The notes: generated by a model not told the origin, from the sequence alone. A DNA stretch of 64,000 bases from VAZQ01 sp963712565 (GCA_963712565.1 CAVQIP010000040.1:124001-188000), one strand, 5' to 3'. Positions 7,827 to 17,303 are shown, counted from the first letter of the stretch. Numbers and translations: made by a program.

Positions 7827-9888
7827 GCGCCTTGTCCATCATGGGCGCGGCTTGCGTCGGCGGCGAATCGCCGGGCGCTACGCGCGGAAGGGTGATGCGA
7901 AACCGCGTGCCCCAGCCGAGCCTCGATTCGAAGGTCAGCCGGCCGCCCAGCTGCTGGGTCACGAGATTGAAGATGATGTGCAGGCCGAGCCCGGTTCCGC
8001 CCTCGTTGCGGCGGGTGGTGAAGAAGGGATCGAGCGCGCGTCGCTGGATCTCCTCGCTCATGCCCACGCCGTCGTCGGAGACGAAGATATCGACGTCGTC
8101 GCGGACTTGCCGCGCTTCGACGATGATGCTGCCAGGCCGGCCGTCGGGAAAGGCATGGACGACGCTGTTGAGAAACAGGTTGGTCAGCACCTGCCCATAG
8201 GAGCCCGGATAACTGTCCATCATGATGCCGGCGGGCATGTCGACGGTCAGCGCGATCTGGGATTTCTTCAGCACCGGGCGCAGGCTGGCGATGATTTGAT
8301 CGGTGGACTCCCGCAGGTCGAACGGACGCCGGTCGGCGTGGCTGCGATCGACGGCGACCTGCTTGAACGATTGCACGAGTTCGCCCGCCCGCTGCAGGTT
8401 GGCCACCAGTTGACCGGCGGCGTCTCGCCCGCCCTCGAGGAATTCATCGAGCCGCGAGCGCCGCAGCGGACCCGCGGCGACCTCCTTGGCGAAGTCATCG
8501 CACCGGCGGGCGAAGCTCGATGCCACCGTCAGGCTGATGCCGATCGGGTTGTTGACTTCGTGCGCCACGCCGGCGACCAGGCCGCCGAGGGCGGCGAGCT
8601 TTTCCGCGGCAATGAGATTCTGCTGCGCTTCGCGCAGGTCGTCGAGCGCCTTCTCGGCACGCTCCTTCGCGGCCCGCAGCTCGTTCTCCGCCTTGCGCTT
8701 GGCGATGGCGTTTTCGCGAAACACCGCTACTGCGCGCGCCATTTCGCCGATCTCGTCGCGCGCCTGCGTTCCCTGAATCGGCTCGTCGTATTTCTCCGAG
8801 ACGACGGAGTGCATCGCGGCCATGATGTCCTTCAACGGCCGGATGATGCTGCGTGCAATCAGCGCGCCGATGACGACGATCAACGTCAGGAAGATGACCG
8901 CGACCAGCGCCACGTTTTGATAGATGTCGGCGAGCGTGTGGTCGAAGCTGCCCTGCGCCTGCAGCTCGCGCAGCGTCATCTGCGCCGACAGCTTGTTGAT
9001 CACGGCGATCATGGCGGCCTGATTGTCGTCGATCGCCGTCTTCAACAGGTTGGTTCGCATGGCGAATTGCTCGGCCAGCGTCTTCATTCCGTCGCCGAAC
9101 GAGGCGGCGCGCTCGGCCAGCGCGGCCAGCGCGGTGCGCTGCAAATTGTTTTCCGCGAGATCGATCATCACCGGAATCGTCTGCTGGACGGTCGTGATGT
9201 TGCGTCTCGCCTCGTCGGCGGCGTCCGACGCCAGCGACAGGTAGAAGGCGTTGGCGGCGACCAGGCTGGCGGTGAACGCCTCGCGCGACTTTCCGAGCGA
9301 AGGCAACAGCAGCGCATCGCGCCTGCCGATGGCGCCCTCGATGATGGCATAAAGCCCGGCCATCTCCTTTGCCGGCTTGAGCACGTCGTTCTCGTAAGTG
9401 TGCGAGATCGTGGTCTGGAGCGCGCGCACCTCTCCGAAGCCCTGCAGAAACCGCTCGGTCACCGCGCGCAGTTCGTCGGCAGAGCCGGACAGAACAGGAT
9501 CCCCGGCGCCCCGGTTGCGCAACGTGCTCAGGACCTCGCCGTGCAACCTGAGAATTTCGGTCAGCGCCTCCTGGCTCGGCTGATTGATGTAGCGATGGAT
9601 CAGGTTCTGCAGGCGGCTCGCCTCGCTTTCCAGCAACACCAGGAGCTTGTCCGATTCGCGCACCTTGCGGACATCTTCCCAGGCGCGGCTGAGAACATTG
9701 GCGCCATTCCAGATCAGCGCGGCGAGGATGACGGCGACCGTCGCGTTGAGCGCGGCGATCGAGAACAGGCGCCACCGGATCGGCAGCACCCGCACAACGC
9801 TCTCGGTCTCCAGCTCAAGGCTTCGCCGCGGCCGCGCGTTCCGCGCCGCCGATCGTTCATCCTTGAGGGCGACCAAGTCGAAAGTCAT
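7819..9888 (-). CDS. Membrane sensor histidine kinase with periplasmic helical domain and HAMP
   Basis: 690 residues from ATG 9888. The first transmembrane helix is at about 40-62. A long, mostly helical periplasmic region (63-325) follows, then a second helix (326-345) and a HAMP domain (346-398). The HisKA motif VAGVAHEVNNPIG puts the phosphorylated His at 443, and the ATPase domain carries NLFLNSVVHAF, SDDGVGM and EGGTGLGLHI. The start codon overlaps the stop codon of the upstream TRAP-type binding protein gene (ATGA at 9885-9888). The kinase therefore probably senses either that protein or its ligand. It is the membrane input of the four-gene operon. Confidence 0.9.
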   Translation of the reverse strand: MTFDLVALKDERSAARNARPRRSLELETESVVRVLPIRWRLFSIAALNATVAVILAALIWNGANVLSRAWEDVRKVRESDKLLVLLESEASRLQNLIHRYINQPSQEALTEILRLHGEVLSTLRNRGAGDPVLSGSADELRAVTERFLQGFGEVRALQTTISHTYENDVLKPAKEMAGLYAIIEGAIGRRDALLLPSLGKSREAFTASLVAANAFYLSLASDAADEARRNITTVQQTIPVMIDLAENNLQRTALAALAERAASFGDGMKTLAEQFAMRTNLLKTAIDDNQAAMIAVINKLSAQMTLRELQAQGSFDHTLADIYQNVALVAVIFLTLIVVIGALIARSIIRPLKDIMAAMHSVVSEKYDEPIQGTQARDEIGEMARAVAVFRENAIAKRKAENELRAAKERAEKALDDLREAQQNLIAAEKLAALGGLVAGVAHEVNNPIGISLTVASSFARRCDDFAKEVAAGPLRRSRLDEFLEGGRDAAGQLVANLQRAGELVQSFKQVAVDRSHADRRPFDLRESTDQIIASLRPVLKKSQIALTVDMPAGIMMDSYPGSYGQVLTNLFLNSVVHAFPDGRPGSIIVEARQVRDDVDIFVSDDGVGMSEEIQRRALDPFFTTRRNEGGTGLGLHIIFNLVTQQLGGRLTFESRLGWGTRFRITLPRVAPGDSPPTQAAPMMDKAHG

Positions 9889-10874
9889 TGAACCTGGCGA
9901 ATACGCTCGATCAGCCGGCGCAAGTCCGGATCCGTCACCATCTTGGCATAGATTGGGCTCATCGCGTTCTCGAATGGCTTGCGGTCGAAATCCGTAACGA
10001 TCGTGTTGCCGGCGGCCCGCGCTTGCTGGCGTGAGCGCTCGTCCAGCCCGCTCCACAGCTCACGCATGAATGCGCTCGACTTGCGCGCCGCGTCCCGAAA
10101 AATCTCCCGGTCCTCGGCCGACAGGCTCGCCCAGGCGTGCACCGACATGACAAGTACCTCGGGTCCCATCGTGTGCTCTGTCAAGGTGTAATACGGCGCC
10201 AGCTTGTAGTGGCCGGTCGTGACGTATGACGGCCAATTGTTTTCCGCGCCGTCGATCAATTTGGTGGAGAGCCCGGTCGATACCTGGCCGTAGGGAAGCT
10301 CGATCGGGTCGGCTCCCAACGCCTTGATCATATCGAACATCAGCTCGGATTGCTGAACCCGAATACGCAATCCTTTCATTTCAGCAAGCGTGCGCACCGG
10401 CCTCACGCCGTTGTAGATCGAGCGCGATCCGGAATCGTAGAACGTCAAGCCGACAAAACCATGGCGCTGGAAGCCGGCAAGAATCTCGTCGCCGATCGCA
10501 TGATCGAGGACCTTGTGAAGATGATCGAAGGAGCGGAACAGGAACGGCAGCGCGAGCACGTTGGCGGCGGGTATCAACGAGCCGATCGGCGCCACGTTGG
10601 TACGGTTGAGATCGATGGCGCCAACCCGGGTCTGCTCGATGGTGTCCTTCTCCTCGCCGAGCTGACGCGAATGGAACACGCGGATGTGGTGGCGGCCGCC
10701 GGTCCGCTCCTCGACCAGGCGGGCCATGAACAGCAGGGCCTGCACGGTGGGATAGTCTTCCGACTGCGTGTCGGCAACGCGGAACTCACGCGCGCCCGCC
10801 GCCGGAAGCGCCACCCAGAGGGCGATCCACAGCGCCGCCGCTTTGCAGAAATTCGTTTGCGAAATGAAGGACAT
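9885..10874 (-). CDS. TRAP-type C4-dicarboxylate-like periplasmic binding protein (DctP family)
   Basis: 329 residues from ATG 10874, chosen because it gives a clean signal peptide (basic start, hydrophobic core AAALWIALWVALPAAGA). The mature protein has DctP-family blocks: GLRIRVQQSELMFDMIKALG with the ligand-binding Arg, LIDGAENNWPSY, and YYTLTEHTMGPEVLVMS. No TRAP membrane subunits (DctQ or DctM) are in the window. Instead the gene is fused translationally to the sensor kinase gene (4-bp overlap). It is therefore better explained as a ligand-binding co-sensor than as a transport component. The ligand is presumably an organic acid anion. Confidence 0.9.
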   Translation of the reverse strand: MSFISQTNFCKAAALWIALWVALPAAGAREFRVADTQSEDYPTVQALLFMARLVEERTGGRHHIRVFHSRQLGEEKDTIEQTRVGAIDLNRTNVAPIGSLIPAANVLALPFLFRSFDHLHKVLDHAIGDEILAGFQRHGFVGLTFYDSGSRSIYNGVRPVRTLAEMKGLRIRVQQSELMFDMIKALGADPIELPYGQVSTGLSTKLIDGAENNWPSYVTTGHYKLAPYYTLTEHTMGPEVLVMSVHAWASLSAEDREIFRDAARKSSAFMRELWSGLDERSRQQARAAGNTIVTDFDRKPFENAMSPIYAKMVTDPDLRRLIERIRQVQ

Positions 10875-11122
10875 GACCCGTGCCCGCTGGAACGCAACGA
10901 CTGCCGCCGAGACTATTCGCATCGGCCAAACGCCGTCAATCGACGCGGCCCCCCGCTGCGCTCGGCTCCCCGGCATCGCGGCCCGACATCCGCAGGCGTT
11001 GCGGGATGAATCATGTTGAGAGGCGCCGAAAAACCGCGCCAAGATGACGTGCGGCGCCGGTTCGCAGTCGGATCGGAGCGCCGCCGAACGGTTGTTGTTA
11101 ACCTTTGGGCCGGGAAGCCGTC

Positions 11123-12004
11123 ATGCCGCTGTTGACGACCGACGATGGCGTCGCGCTGTTCTACCAAGAGACGGGGGAGGGAATCCCGATTGTTTTCGTC
11201 CACGAATTCGCCGGGGATCACCGCTCCTACGAGCCGCAAGTGCGGCACTTCGGCCGTCGCTACCGCTGCATAACCTACAATGCGCGCGGCTATCCGCCGT
11301 CGGATGTGCCGCAGGACGGCGAACGCTATTCGCAGGATCGTGCGCGCGACGACATCCGCGCCGTTCTCGACGCCCTGCGGATCGACAGAGCGCACATCGT
11401 CGGACTGTCGATGGGCGGGTTCGCTACGCTGCACTTCGGCTTCACTTATCCCGACCGGGCCCGTTCGCTGGTGATCGCCGGATGCGGGTATGGCGCCGCG
11501 CCGGGGGAGCGGCAAAAATTCACCGCGGAGGCCGAACGCTCTGCCGAGCAATTCGAAACCCTCGGCATGGCCAAGGCGAGCGAAACCTACGCGCTCGGCC
11601 CCACCCGCGTGCAGTTCCAGAACAAGGACCCGCGCGGCTGGAGAGAATTCGCCGACCAACTTGCTCAACATTCCGCTCAGGGATCGGCGTTGACCATGCG
11701 CGGCGTGCAGAAGCGCCGGCCTTCGCTCTACGACCTCGCGGACAAGATGCGCACCATCGCCGCGCCGACGCTGATCATGACCGGCGACGAGGACTGGTCC
11801 TGCCTGGAGCCTGCCATCCTGATGAAGCGGACCATCCCGACTTCCGCCCTGGTGGTAATGCCGAATGCCGGCCATCTCATCAATCTCGAGGAACCGGATG
11901 CCTTCAATCGCCAGCTCGCCGACTTTTTCCATGCGGTGGACGTCGGCGCCTGGCCCAAGCGTGATCCGCGGGCGCTCGCGGGATCGATCCTCGGCGGCCG
12001 CTGA
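11123..12004 (+). CDS. Alpha/beta-fold hydrolase
   Basis: 293 residues, intact. The nucleophile elbow reads IVGLSMGGFA with a normal catalytic serine. The oxyanion region is VFVHEFAGDHRSY, the acidic residue lies in MTGDEDWSC and the terminal histidine in NAGHLINLEEP. This is a complete triad as in 3-oxoadipate enol-lactonase-like and related hydrolases. ATG 11123 starts the conserved sequence MPLLTTDDGV; an in-frame upstream start at 11105 is possible. It diverges from the TRAP binding protein gene and points into the catabolic block that follows. Substrate unknown. Confidence 0.85.
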   Translation: MPLLTTDDGVALFYQETGEGIPIVFVHEFAGDHRSYEPQVRHFGRRYRCITYNARGYPPSDVPQDGERYSQDRARDDIRAVLDALRIDRAHIVGLSMGGFATLHFGFTYPDRARSLVIAGCGYGAAPGERQKFTAEAERSAEQFETLGMAKASETYALGPTRVQFQNKDPRGWREFADQLAQHSAQGSALTMRGVQKRRPSLYDLADKMRTIAAPTLIMTGDEDWSCLEPAILMKRTIPTSALVVMPNAGHLINLEEPDAFNRQLADFFHAVDVGAWPKRDPRALAGSILGGR

Positions 12005-12043
12005 CGCAACCACGGCAGGTTGCCCCATACTCGCGTGGCGCGC

Positions 12044-12071
12044 TTTGCGCCGTCGCGGCAGCGTGTATAGT
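12044..12071 (+). promoter_or_regulatory. Candidate promoter for the SDR-cupin-liv block
   Basis: TTTGCG (12044-12049) and TATAGT (12066-12071) are 16 bp apart, upstream of the GTG start at 12100 with its GGGAG ribosome site. It is inferred from the -35/-10 pattern only. Confidence 0.4.
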
Positions 12072-12099
12072 TGCGCTTCATAAGAGCAAGGGAGATCGC

Positions 12100-12819
12100 G
12101 TGAGCGCGCCGTTGTCGGGCAAGACAGTGCTCGTCACGGGGGCGAGCGCCGGCATCGGCAGGGCGAGCGCGGTTGCGCTCGCGCAGGCGGGGGCGAAGGT
12201 CATCGCTACGGGGCGCCGCAGGATGGAGCTCGATGTGCTCGCCAGGCAATGCGAAGGGGCCATCGAAACGATCGCTGGCGACCTGAACGATGCACGCTTT
12301 GTCGACGATCTCGCCGAGCGGACGCGGCACGTCGACCTTCTGGTCAACAATGCCGGCATCCTGAAATACGCCCCGCTCATGGATATGACCGACGAGGACG
12401 TCGAGGCGATGTTTCGTACCAACGTGCTCGCCGCGTTCCGAATCATGCACGCGGTGGCAAGGTCGATGGTGGAGCGCCGTCGTGGCCACATCATCGTGAT
12501 CACCTCGATTGCGGCGCGCGAGGTCTACCAGTTGGGCGTGATCTACTGCGCGACAAAGCACGCGCTCTCCGCGATCGCCCGCGGCCTGCGACTCGAGTTG
12601 CAGGGCCACGGCATCAAGGTCACCGAAATCGCCCCCGGCATGGTCGATACCGGCATCCGTGCCGGCAGCGACCATCCGCGCGTGCTGGAGGCCCTGAAAG
12701 TCAGAAAATTCGAGGCGCTCACGGCGGCGGAGGTGGCGGAGGCGGTGGTGTACGCAGCCCGCAACGCGCCGAATTCCTGCCCGGACCTCATCGAGTTGCG
12801 ACCCCAAGGATCCGCGTAA
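12100..12819 (+). CDS. Classical short-chain dehydrogenase/reductase
   Basis: 239 residues from GTG 12100, preceded by AAGGGAGATC. All classical SDR elements are present: the nucleotide-binding TGASAGIG, the NNAG motif, the catalytic Ser in ITSIAARE and the YxxxK pair in YCATKHA. An Arg after the first beta strand (TGRRR) suggests NADP preference. It begins a run of plus-strand genes that continues through a cupin, an amino-acid-type ABC transporter and CoA-linked enzymes, so it is probably a step in the catabolism of the transported compound. The substrate cannot be read from the sequence. Confidence 0.88.
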   Translation: MSAPLSGKTVLVTGASAGIGRASAVALAQAGAKVIATGRRRMELDVLARQCEGAIETIAGDLNDARFVDDLAERTRHVDLLVNNAGILKYAPLMDMTDEDVEAMFRTNVLAAFRIMHAVARSMVERRRGHIIVITSIAAREVYQLGVIYCATKHALSAIARGLRLELQGHGIKVTEIAPGMVDTGIRAGSDHPRVLEALKVRKFEALTAAEVAEAVVYAARNAPNSCPDLIELRPQGSA

Positions 12820-12873
12820 TAGGCGGCGGCGCAATCAGCGGCCGCACAACCAAGACCACAGGAGGACCAAGCC

Positions 12874-13356
12874 ATGGCGAAGACAATGGCCAAGCTGCAG
12901 CCGCAGCCGAAGAAGACGTCCCGCAAGGCCAAGGTAGCCCGGTCGCGCGCCAAACCAAAGGCCAAGGCGCGGCCGAAGCAGAGGTTCAACGTCAACCACT
13001 TCCGCGCGGAAGACTTTCTTGCGGATGGTCTGCGCAGTTACGCGAGATACCGCGATCTCGGCATGAGCAAGGCCACCAACGGCCTGCTGCAGGCGCACGT
13101 CATCCGGCTCGTGCCGCCGTGCGATCCCGCCGTGGTGTCGAAACGGCACTACCACGACGTCGACGTCCAGATGATCTACGTCTTGAAGGGCTGGATCCGA
13201 TCGGAGTTCGAGGGGCAAGGCGAGGTCACCATGCGTGAAGGCGCCGCTTGGCTGCAGCCGCCGCGCATCAAGCACACCGTGCTCGACTATTCCGACGATT
13301 GCGAGCTGCTCGAAATCATTCTGCCAGCGGAGTTCGAGACCGTAGAGCTCGAATGA
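12874..13356 (+). CDS. Single-domain cupin protein with basic N-terminal tail
   Basis: 160 residues. The first 40 are extremely rich in Lys, Arg, Pro and Ala (KKTSRKAKVARSRAKPKAKA) and look disordered. A cupin barrel follows, with metal-ligand positions in KRHYHDVDVQMIYVLKG and PPRIKHTVLDYSDDCELLE. Cupins of this size act as small dioxygenases, isomerases or ligand sensors. It is 54 bp downstream of the SDR and 44 bp upstream of the binding protein gene, so it is part of the same block. The lysine-rich tail is unusual for a metabolic cupin and may bind nucleic acid or membrane. Confidence 0.8.
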   Translation: MAKTMAKLQPQPKKTSRKAKVARSRAKPKAKARPKQRFNVNHFRAEDFLADGLRSYARYRDLGMSKATNGLLQAHVIRLVPPCDPAVVSKRHYHDVDVQMIYVLKGWIRSEFEGQGEVTMREGAAWLQPPRIKHTVLDYSDDCELLEIILPAEFETVELE

Positions 13357-13400
13357 GCCGCCGCTCGCGGCCATCGGATCACACAATCAGGGAGGAAGTC

Positions 13401-14642
13401 ATGACGAGGAAGGAAAAGTACAGAGTGAAGGCAATTACGCGCCGCTGGATGCTCGAAGCGACGCTCGCAGGCTCGGCTCTGGTCGCCGCGCCGCCGTTCC
13501 TGCGCCGCGGCGCGGCCGCGACGCCGATCAAGATCGGCATTCCCACCGTGATCACCGGCGGCTACGCCATCCTCGGCAGCCAGGTGATGCGGACCTGCCG
13601 GCTGGTCAAGAAAATGACCGACGCCAAGGGCGGCGTGATCGGGCGGCCGGTCGAGTTCCTGTTTCAGGACACGCAAGGCGATCCGGCGATGTGTGTGCGC
13701 AAGTCGCAGGAACTGGTCGAGCGCGACGACTGCCGGATTCTGACCGGCGTGATCGTTTCGTCGGAAGCCGCTGCCATGCTGCCGAAGCTCGAGGAATGGA
13801 ACGCGGTCTTCATCTCGCACGGCAACGGCGACGGCCGGCTCACCGCCGAGCTGTTCGTGCCGCGGTTCTTCCGCGCCAATACCTCGGCGCCGATGGGTGC
13901 GCGCGCGCTCGCGCTCTATCTCAAGGATGCGCCGGAGAAGAAGTTCATCGCCATGGCTTCCGACGCCGCCTGGGGCCGATCCAGCAACGCCGCGTTCGAG
14001 GAGCAGATCAAGGCCGTCGGCAAGGACCTGCTCGACAAGGTCTACGCCCCGGTCGCCAACAAGGACTATTCCACCTACATCACCAAGATCCTGCAGTCCG
14101 GCGCCCAGGGCTGCTACGTCGCGCTGCAGGGCGACGAGGCGCGCGCGTTCTACTCGCAGGCGGCGCAATACGGCCTGGCGCAGCGGGTGCAGTTCTTCAC
14201 CGAAATCGTGGCCCAGGCCGACATCAAGGTGCTCGGCAAGGATTCGCTCGGCCTGGTCGGCTCCTCGCGCTACCCCGTCACCTACGACATTCCGGCCAAC
14301 CGGGCGTTCCTCTCCGCGTTCCAGGCCGAGTACAAGAACGAGATCCCGGACTGGACCGACGGCGAGATCTATCAGGCGCTGATGATCCTGTTCGCCGCCA
14401 TCGAGAAAGCGGGCTCGGCCGAGCCGATGAAGATCGTCGAGGCGATGGAGGGCCTCGACGTCACCAGCGTCAAGGGGCCGGTGCTGATGCGCAAGTGCGA
14501 CCATCAGGGCGAGAACCAGGGCTTCGTGGTGAAGGTCGCCAAGAACGACAAATTCGCCGAGCCGGTCGGCGAGATCATCAAGACCTATCCGCGCGAGATG
14601 ACGACGCCGGACTGCCGCAGCGCCAGCTACCGCAATCGGTGA
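13401..14642 (+). CDS. livK: Branched-chain amino-acid-type ABC transporter substrate-binding protein
   Basis: 413 residues from ATG 13401 behind a strong GGGAGGAAG site. The N-terminus holds a twin-arginine-like export signal (ITRRWMLEATLAG, then a hydrophobic stretch ending in GAAA). The mature part is a type I periplasmic binding protein with IKIGIPTVITGGYAILG, a two-lobe pattern and the family feature DAAWGRSSNAAF. It delivers ligand to the LivHMGF importer encoded directly downstream. Many members of this cluster type bind aromatic acids or amides, not amino acids; here the surrounding CoA ligase suggests a carboxylic acid, as an inference. Confidence 0.9.
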   Translation: MTRKEKYRVKAITRRWMLEATLAGSALVAAPPFLRRGAAATPIKIGIPTVITGGYAILGSQVMRTCRLVKKMTDAKGGVIGRPVEFLFQDTQGDPAMCVRKSQELVERDDCRILTGVIVSSEAAAMLPKLEEWNAVFISHGNGDGRLTAELFVPRFFRANTSAPMGARALALYLKDAPEKKFIAMASDAAWGRSSNAAFEEQIKAVGKDLLDKVYAPVANKDYSTYITKILQSGAQGCYVALQGDEARAFYSQAAQYGLAQRVQFFTEIVAQADIKVLGKDSLGLVGSSRYPVTYDIPANRAFLSAFQAEYKNEIPDWTDGEIYQALMILFAAIEKAGSAEPMKIVEAMEGLDVTSVKGPVLMRKCDHQGENQGFVVKVAKNDKFAEPVGEIIKTYPREMTTPDCRSASYRNR

Positions 14643-14712
14643 CTCCTGGCCAGCGGGCGGCCCGCATCATGGCGGGCTGCCCGTCGCCGGCCGCGTGCTT
14701 GCAAGACATCCG

Positions 14713-15585
14713 ATGAATTGGTTCGGCTTCATTCTGGCGCAGTGCCTCAACGCGCTCTCGCAGGCCTCGATCCTGTTCTTCATAGCGTGCGGCCTGACGC
14801 TGATCTTCGGCATTATGCGCATCGTCAATTTCGCCCATGGCGTGATCTTCATGCTCGGGGCCTATGTCGGCTACACCGCGAACGTAGTCACCGGCAGCTT
14901 CCTGGTGTCGCTGGTCGTCGCGCCGGTCGTGGTCGGGCTGGTCGGCATGATCTTCGAACGCACGCTGCTGCGCCACCTTTATGGCCGCCGGGAGGGCGGC
15001 GCCTATCTCCTGCTCACCTTCGGGCTCGCCGTCGTGCTGAGCGAGCTGATCCGGCTGATCTGGGGCGTGCAGCCGCTCGGCACCGGCATCCCCGATTTCC
15101 TCCGCGGCATCGTCATCATCCTCGACCAGCCTTTCCCGCTCTATCGGCTGTTCCTGATCGGCCTCGGGGTGGCGGCCGCCATCGCCATATGGCAGTTCCT
15201 CGAGCGCGCGCGACCCGGCTTGCTGATCCGCGCGGTGTCGCAGAACTCGGAAATGGTGCATGCGCTCGGCACCGATGTCGACATGGTGCGTACCGCAGTG
15301 TTCGGCTTCGGCTGCGCGCTGGCTGCGCTCGGCGGCGTGCTCGCCGCGCCGCTGGTGACGGCATTCCTCGGCATGGGCACCAGCGTCGTCATCGACGCCT
15401 TCGTCATCGTCATCATCGGCGGCATGGGCTCCTTCCTCGGCTCGATCATCGGCAGCGTGCTGGTGGCTTTCGTGCAAGTGATGGGTTCCTACTACTTCCA
15501 GGATCTCGCGCTGGCGTTCATGTACCTCCTGATGCTGCTCGTGCTCATCGTTCGTCCGGGTGGTCTGCTGGGCAAGGAGGATTGA
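14713..15585 (+). CDS. livH: ABC transporter permease, LivH type
   Basis: 290 residues from ATG 14713 (a GTG 18 bases upstream is also in frame). Eight or so hydrophobic segments span the protein. LivH hallmarks are GLTLIFGIMRIVNFAHG near the N-terminus and VIIGGMGSFLGSIIGS near the C-terminus. It forms the inner-membrane channel with LivM. The stop codon is immediately followed by the livM start, so the two are coupled. Confidence 0.93.
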   Translation: MNWFGFILAQCLNALSQASILFFIACGLTLIFGIMRIVNFAHGVIFMLGAYVGYTANVVTGSFLVSLVVAPVVVGLVGMIFERTLLRHLYGRREGGAYLLLTFGLAVVLSELIRLIWGVQPLGTGIPDFLRGIVIILDQPFPLYRLFLIGLGVAAAIAIWQFLERARPGLLIRAVSQNSEMVHALGTDVDMVRTAVFGFGCALAALGGVLAAPLVTAFLGMGTSVVIDAFVIVIIGGMGSFLGSIIGSVLVAFVQVMGSYYFQDLALAFMYLLMLLVLIVRPGGLLGKED

Positions 15586-16566
15586 GTGAACTGGCGGATT
15601 CATTTCGCCGTCACCGCGGCCGCGTGCGCGATCTTGCCGTTGGTGGTGCCGCAGCATTCGCTGACCATTCTGGTCGAAGCGCTGATCTTCGGCCTGTTTG
15701 CGATGAGCCTCGATCTGCTGGTGGGCTATTGCCGGCTGTATTCGTTCGGACACGCCGCCGCCTATGGCCTGGGCGCCTATTGCTACGCGCTGCTCCTGAC
15801 CCACATGCCCTTGTCGCTGCCGGCAGGCCTTTTGCTGGCGACGCTGGTCACGACCGTGACCGCGGTTCCGATCGCCTGGATCTGTACCCGCTCGACCGGC
15901 GTGTCCTTTGCCATGCTCACGCTCGCCTTCGCGCAGCTGGGCTATGCCATGCTGTTCCGCTTCCGGGACGTGACCGGCGGCTCCGACGGGCTGGTCGGCA
16001 TTGCGCGCCATCCCGGCCCGTTCGGCATCGACTGGTTCCAGAGCAAGGCCGGATATTACTATCTCGTGCTCGGTTGCCTCCTCGGCTCGTATCTCCTCTG
16101 CCGCGCCATCGTGCGCTCGCCTTTCGGCGCGGTGCTCGCCGGCATCCGCGAGAACGAGGCCAAGACGATCGCGCTCGGCTACAATACCCGCGCCTACAAG
16201 ATCGCGACCGTGGTACTCGCCTACGGATTCGGCGGGCTGGCCGGCGCGCTATACGCCGCGTTTGCCGGCTTCGCCTCGCCCGAATTGTTCTTCTGGCTGA
16301 CCTCCGGCCGCGTTCTCGTCATGGTGATCGTGGGCGGTGCGGGCACGCTGATCGGCCCGATCCTCGGCGGCGTGTCCTTCGTCTTCCTCGAGCATCACCT
16401 GTCGCAAGTGACCGACCTGTGGCCGCTCATCTTCGGCACCGTCTTCATCGTCTTCGTGATGTATGCCCCGCAGGGCATCTGGGGCATTTTGACGAGTCGT
16501 TTCAAGGCCAGGCGCGAGGCCGTGGTTTCCGACACCGGCAAGGAGGCGTCGGGTGCCGCTACTTGA
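15586..16566 (+). CDS. livM: ABC transporter permease, LivM type
   Basis: 326 residues from GTG 15586, which abuts the livH stop codon. The polytopic protein has the LivM signatures DLLVGYCRLYSFGHAA, FRDVTGGSDGL and ENEAKTIALGYNTRAYK, and the C-terminal VGGAGTLIGPILG. It pairs with LivH. Its last 14 bases overlap the start of livG. Confidence 0.93.
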   Translation: MNWRIHFAVTAAACAILPLVVPQHSLTILVEALIFGLFAMSLDLLVGYCRLYSFGHAAAYGLGAYCYALLLTHMPLSLPAGLLLATLVTTVTAVPIAWICTRSTGVSFAMLTLAFAQLGYAMLFRFRDVTGGSDGLVGIARHPGPFGIDWFQSKAGYYYLVLGCLLGSYLLCRAIVRSPFGAVLAGIRENEAKTIALGYNTRAYKIATVVLAYGFGGLAGALYAAFAGFASPELFFWLTSGRVLVMVIVGGAGTLIGPILGGVSFVFLEHHLSQVTDLWPLIFGTVFIVFVMYAPQGIWGILTSRFKARREAVVSDTGKEASGAAT

Positions 16567-17303
16567 ATGCAAGGGCTTGGTCCGCAGCTTCGGCGCGTCT
16601 GCTCGCCGTCGACGACGTCAGCCTGTCGCTGGAGCCGGGCGAGATTCGCGCGGTGATCGGTCCCAACGGCGCCGGCAAGTCCACCGTCTTCAACCTGATC
16701 ACGAGCGTGCTCAGGCCGAGCGCGGGACAGGTCATCTTCGCCGGCGAAGACATTACCGCCATGCCGGTGCACCGGGTGGCGCAGAAGGGCATCGCGCGCA
16801 CCTTCCAGCTCTGCCACGTCTTTCCCGCCCTGACCGTGCGCGAAAACGTCCGCATCGCGGCGCAGGCGCGCGATCGCCGCCGCTGGTGGTTTCTCGGCGG
16901 CGGCGGCGTGCTCCGCTCCTCGGCCGCCGTCGCCGACGAGGCGATCGAGCGCCTGCGGCTGACCGGCTTCGCCGATGCGGCGGCCGCCATGCTCTCGCAT
17001 GGCGATCAGCGCCTGCTCGAAGTGGCCATGGCGATCGCGCAGAGGCCGCGGCTGCTCATGCTGGACGAGCCGACCCAGGGCCTGTCGATCGAAGAGACCG
17101 GCCGAGCGGTGCAGATTCTCAAGGACATGCTGGTCGCAGGCGACCTGAGCGTGCTCTTGGTCGAGCACGACATGGAAGTGGTGTTCAAGCTCGCCGACAA
17201 CATCACCGTGCTGCATCGCGGCCGCGTGATCGCCGACGGCCCGCCTGCCGCGGTGCGCGGCAACGCCGAGGTGCGCAGCGCCTATCTCGGAGGCGCCGAC
17301 TGA
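16553..17303 (+). CDS. livG: ABC transporter ATPase, LivG type (one frameshift)
   Basis: About 249 residues when read through. It starts at GTG 16553 with PLLECKGLVRSFGA. The frame then breaks at about 16598 and continues in the next frame as LLAVDDVSLSLEPGE; removing one base restores the usual family sequence. Downstream are the Walker A GPNGAGKST, the Q-loop, a degenerate signature LSHGDQRLLEVAMA, Walker B LLMLDEPTQGLS and the H-loop LLVEHDM. It hydrolyses ATP for the importer together with LivF. Its stop codon shares one base with the livF start. Confidence 0.88.

Noticed and set aside
9885..10874. Complete TRAP transporter
   Set aside because: No DctQ or DctM membrane subunit is encoded on either side; the neighbours are signalling genes and a divergent hydrolase.
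14718..16550. Long plus-strand frame running through livH and livM before joining the livG frame
   Set aside because: It is out of frame with livH and livM and has low-complexity Arg/Ala composition. Only its last part (from about 16598) is real, as the frameshifted livG.
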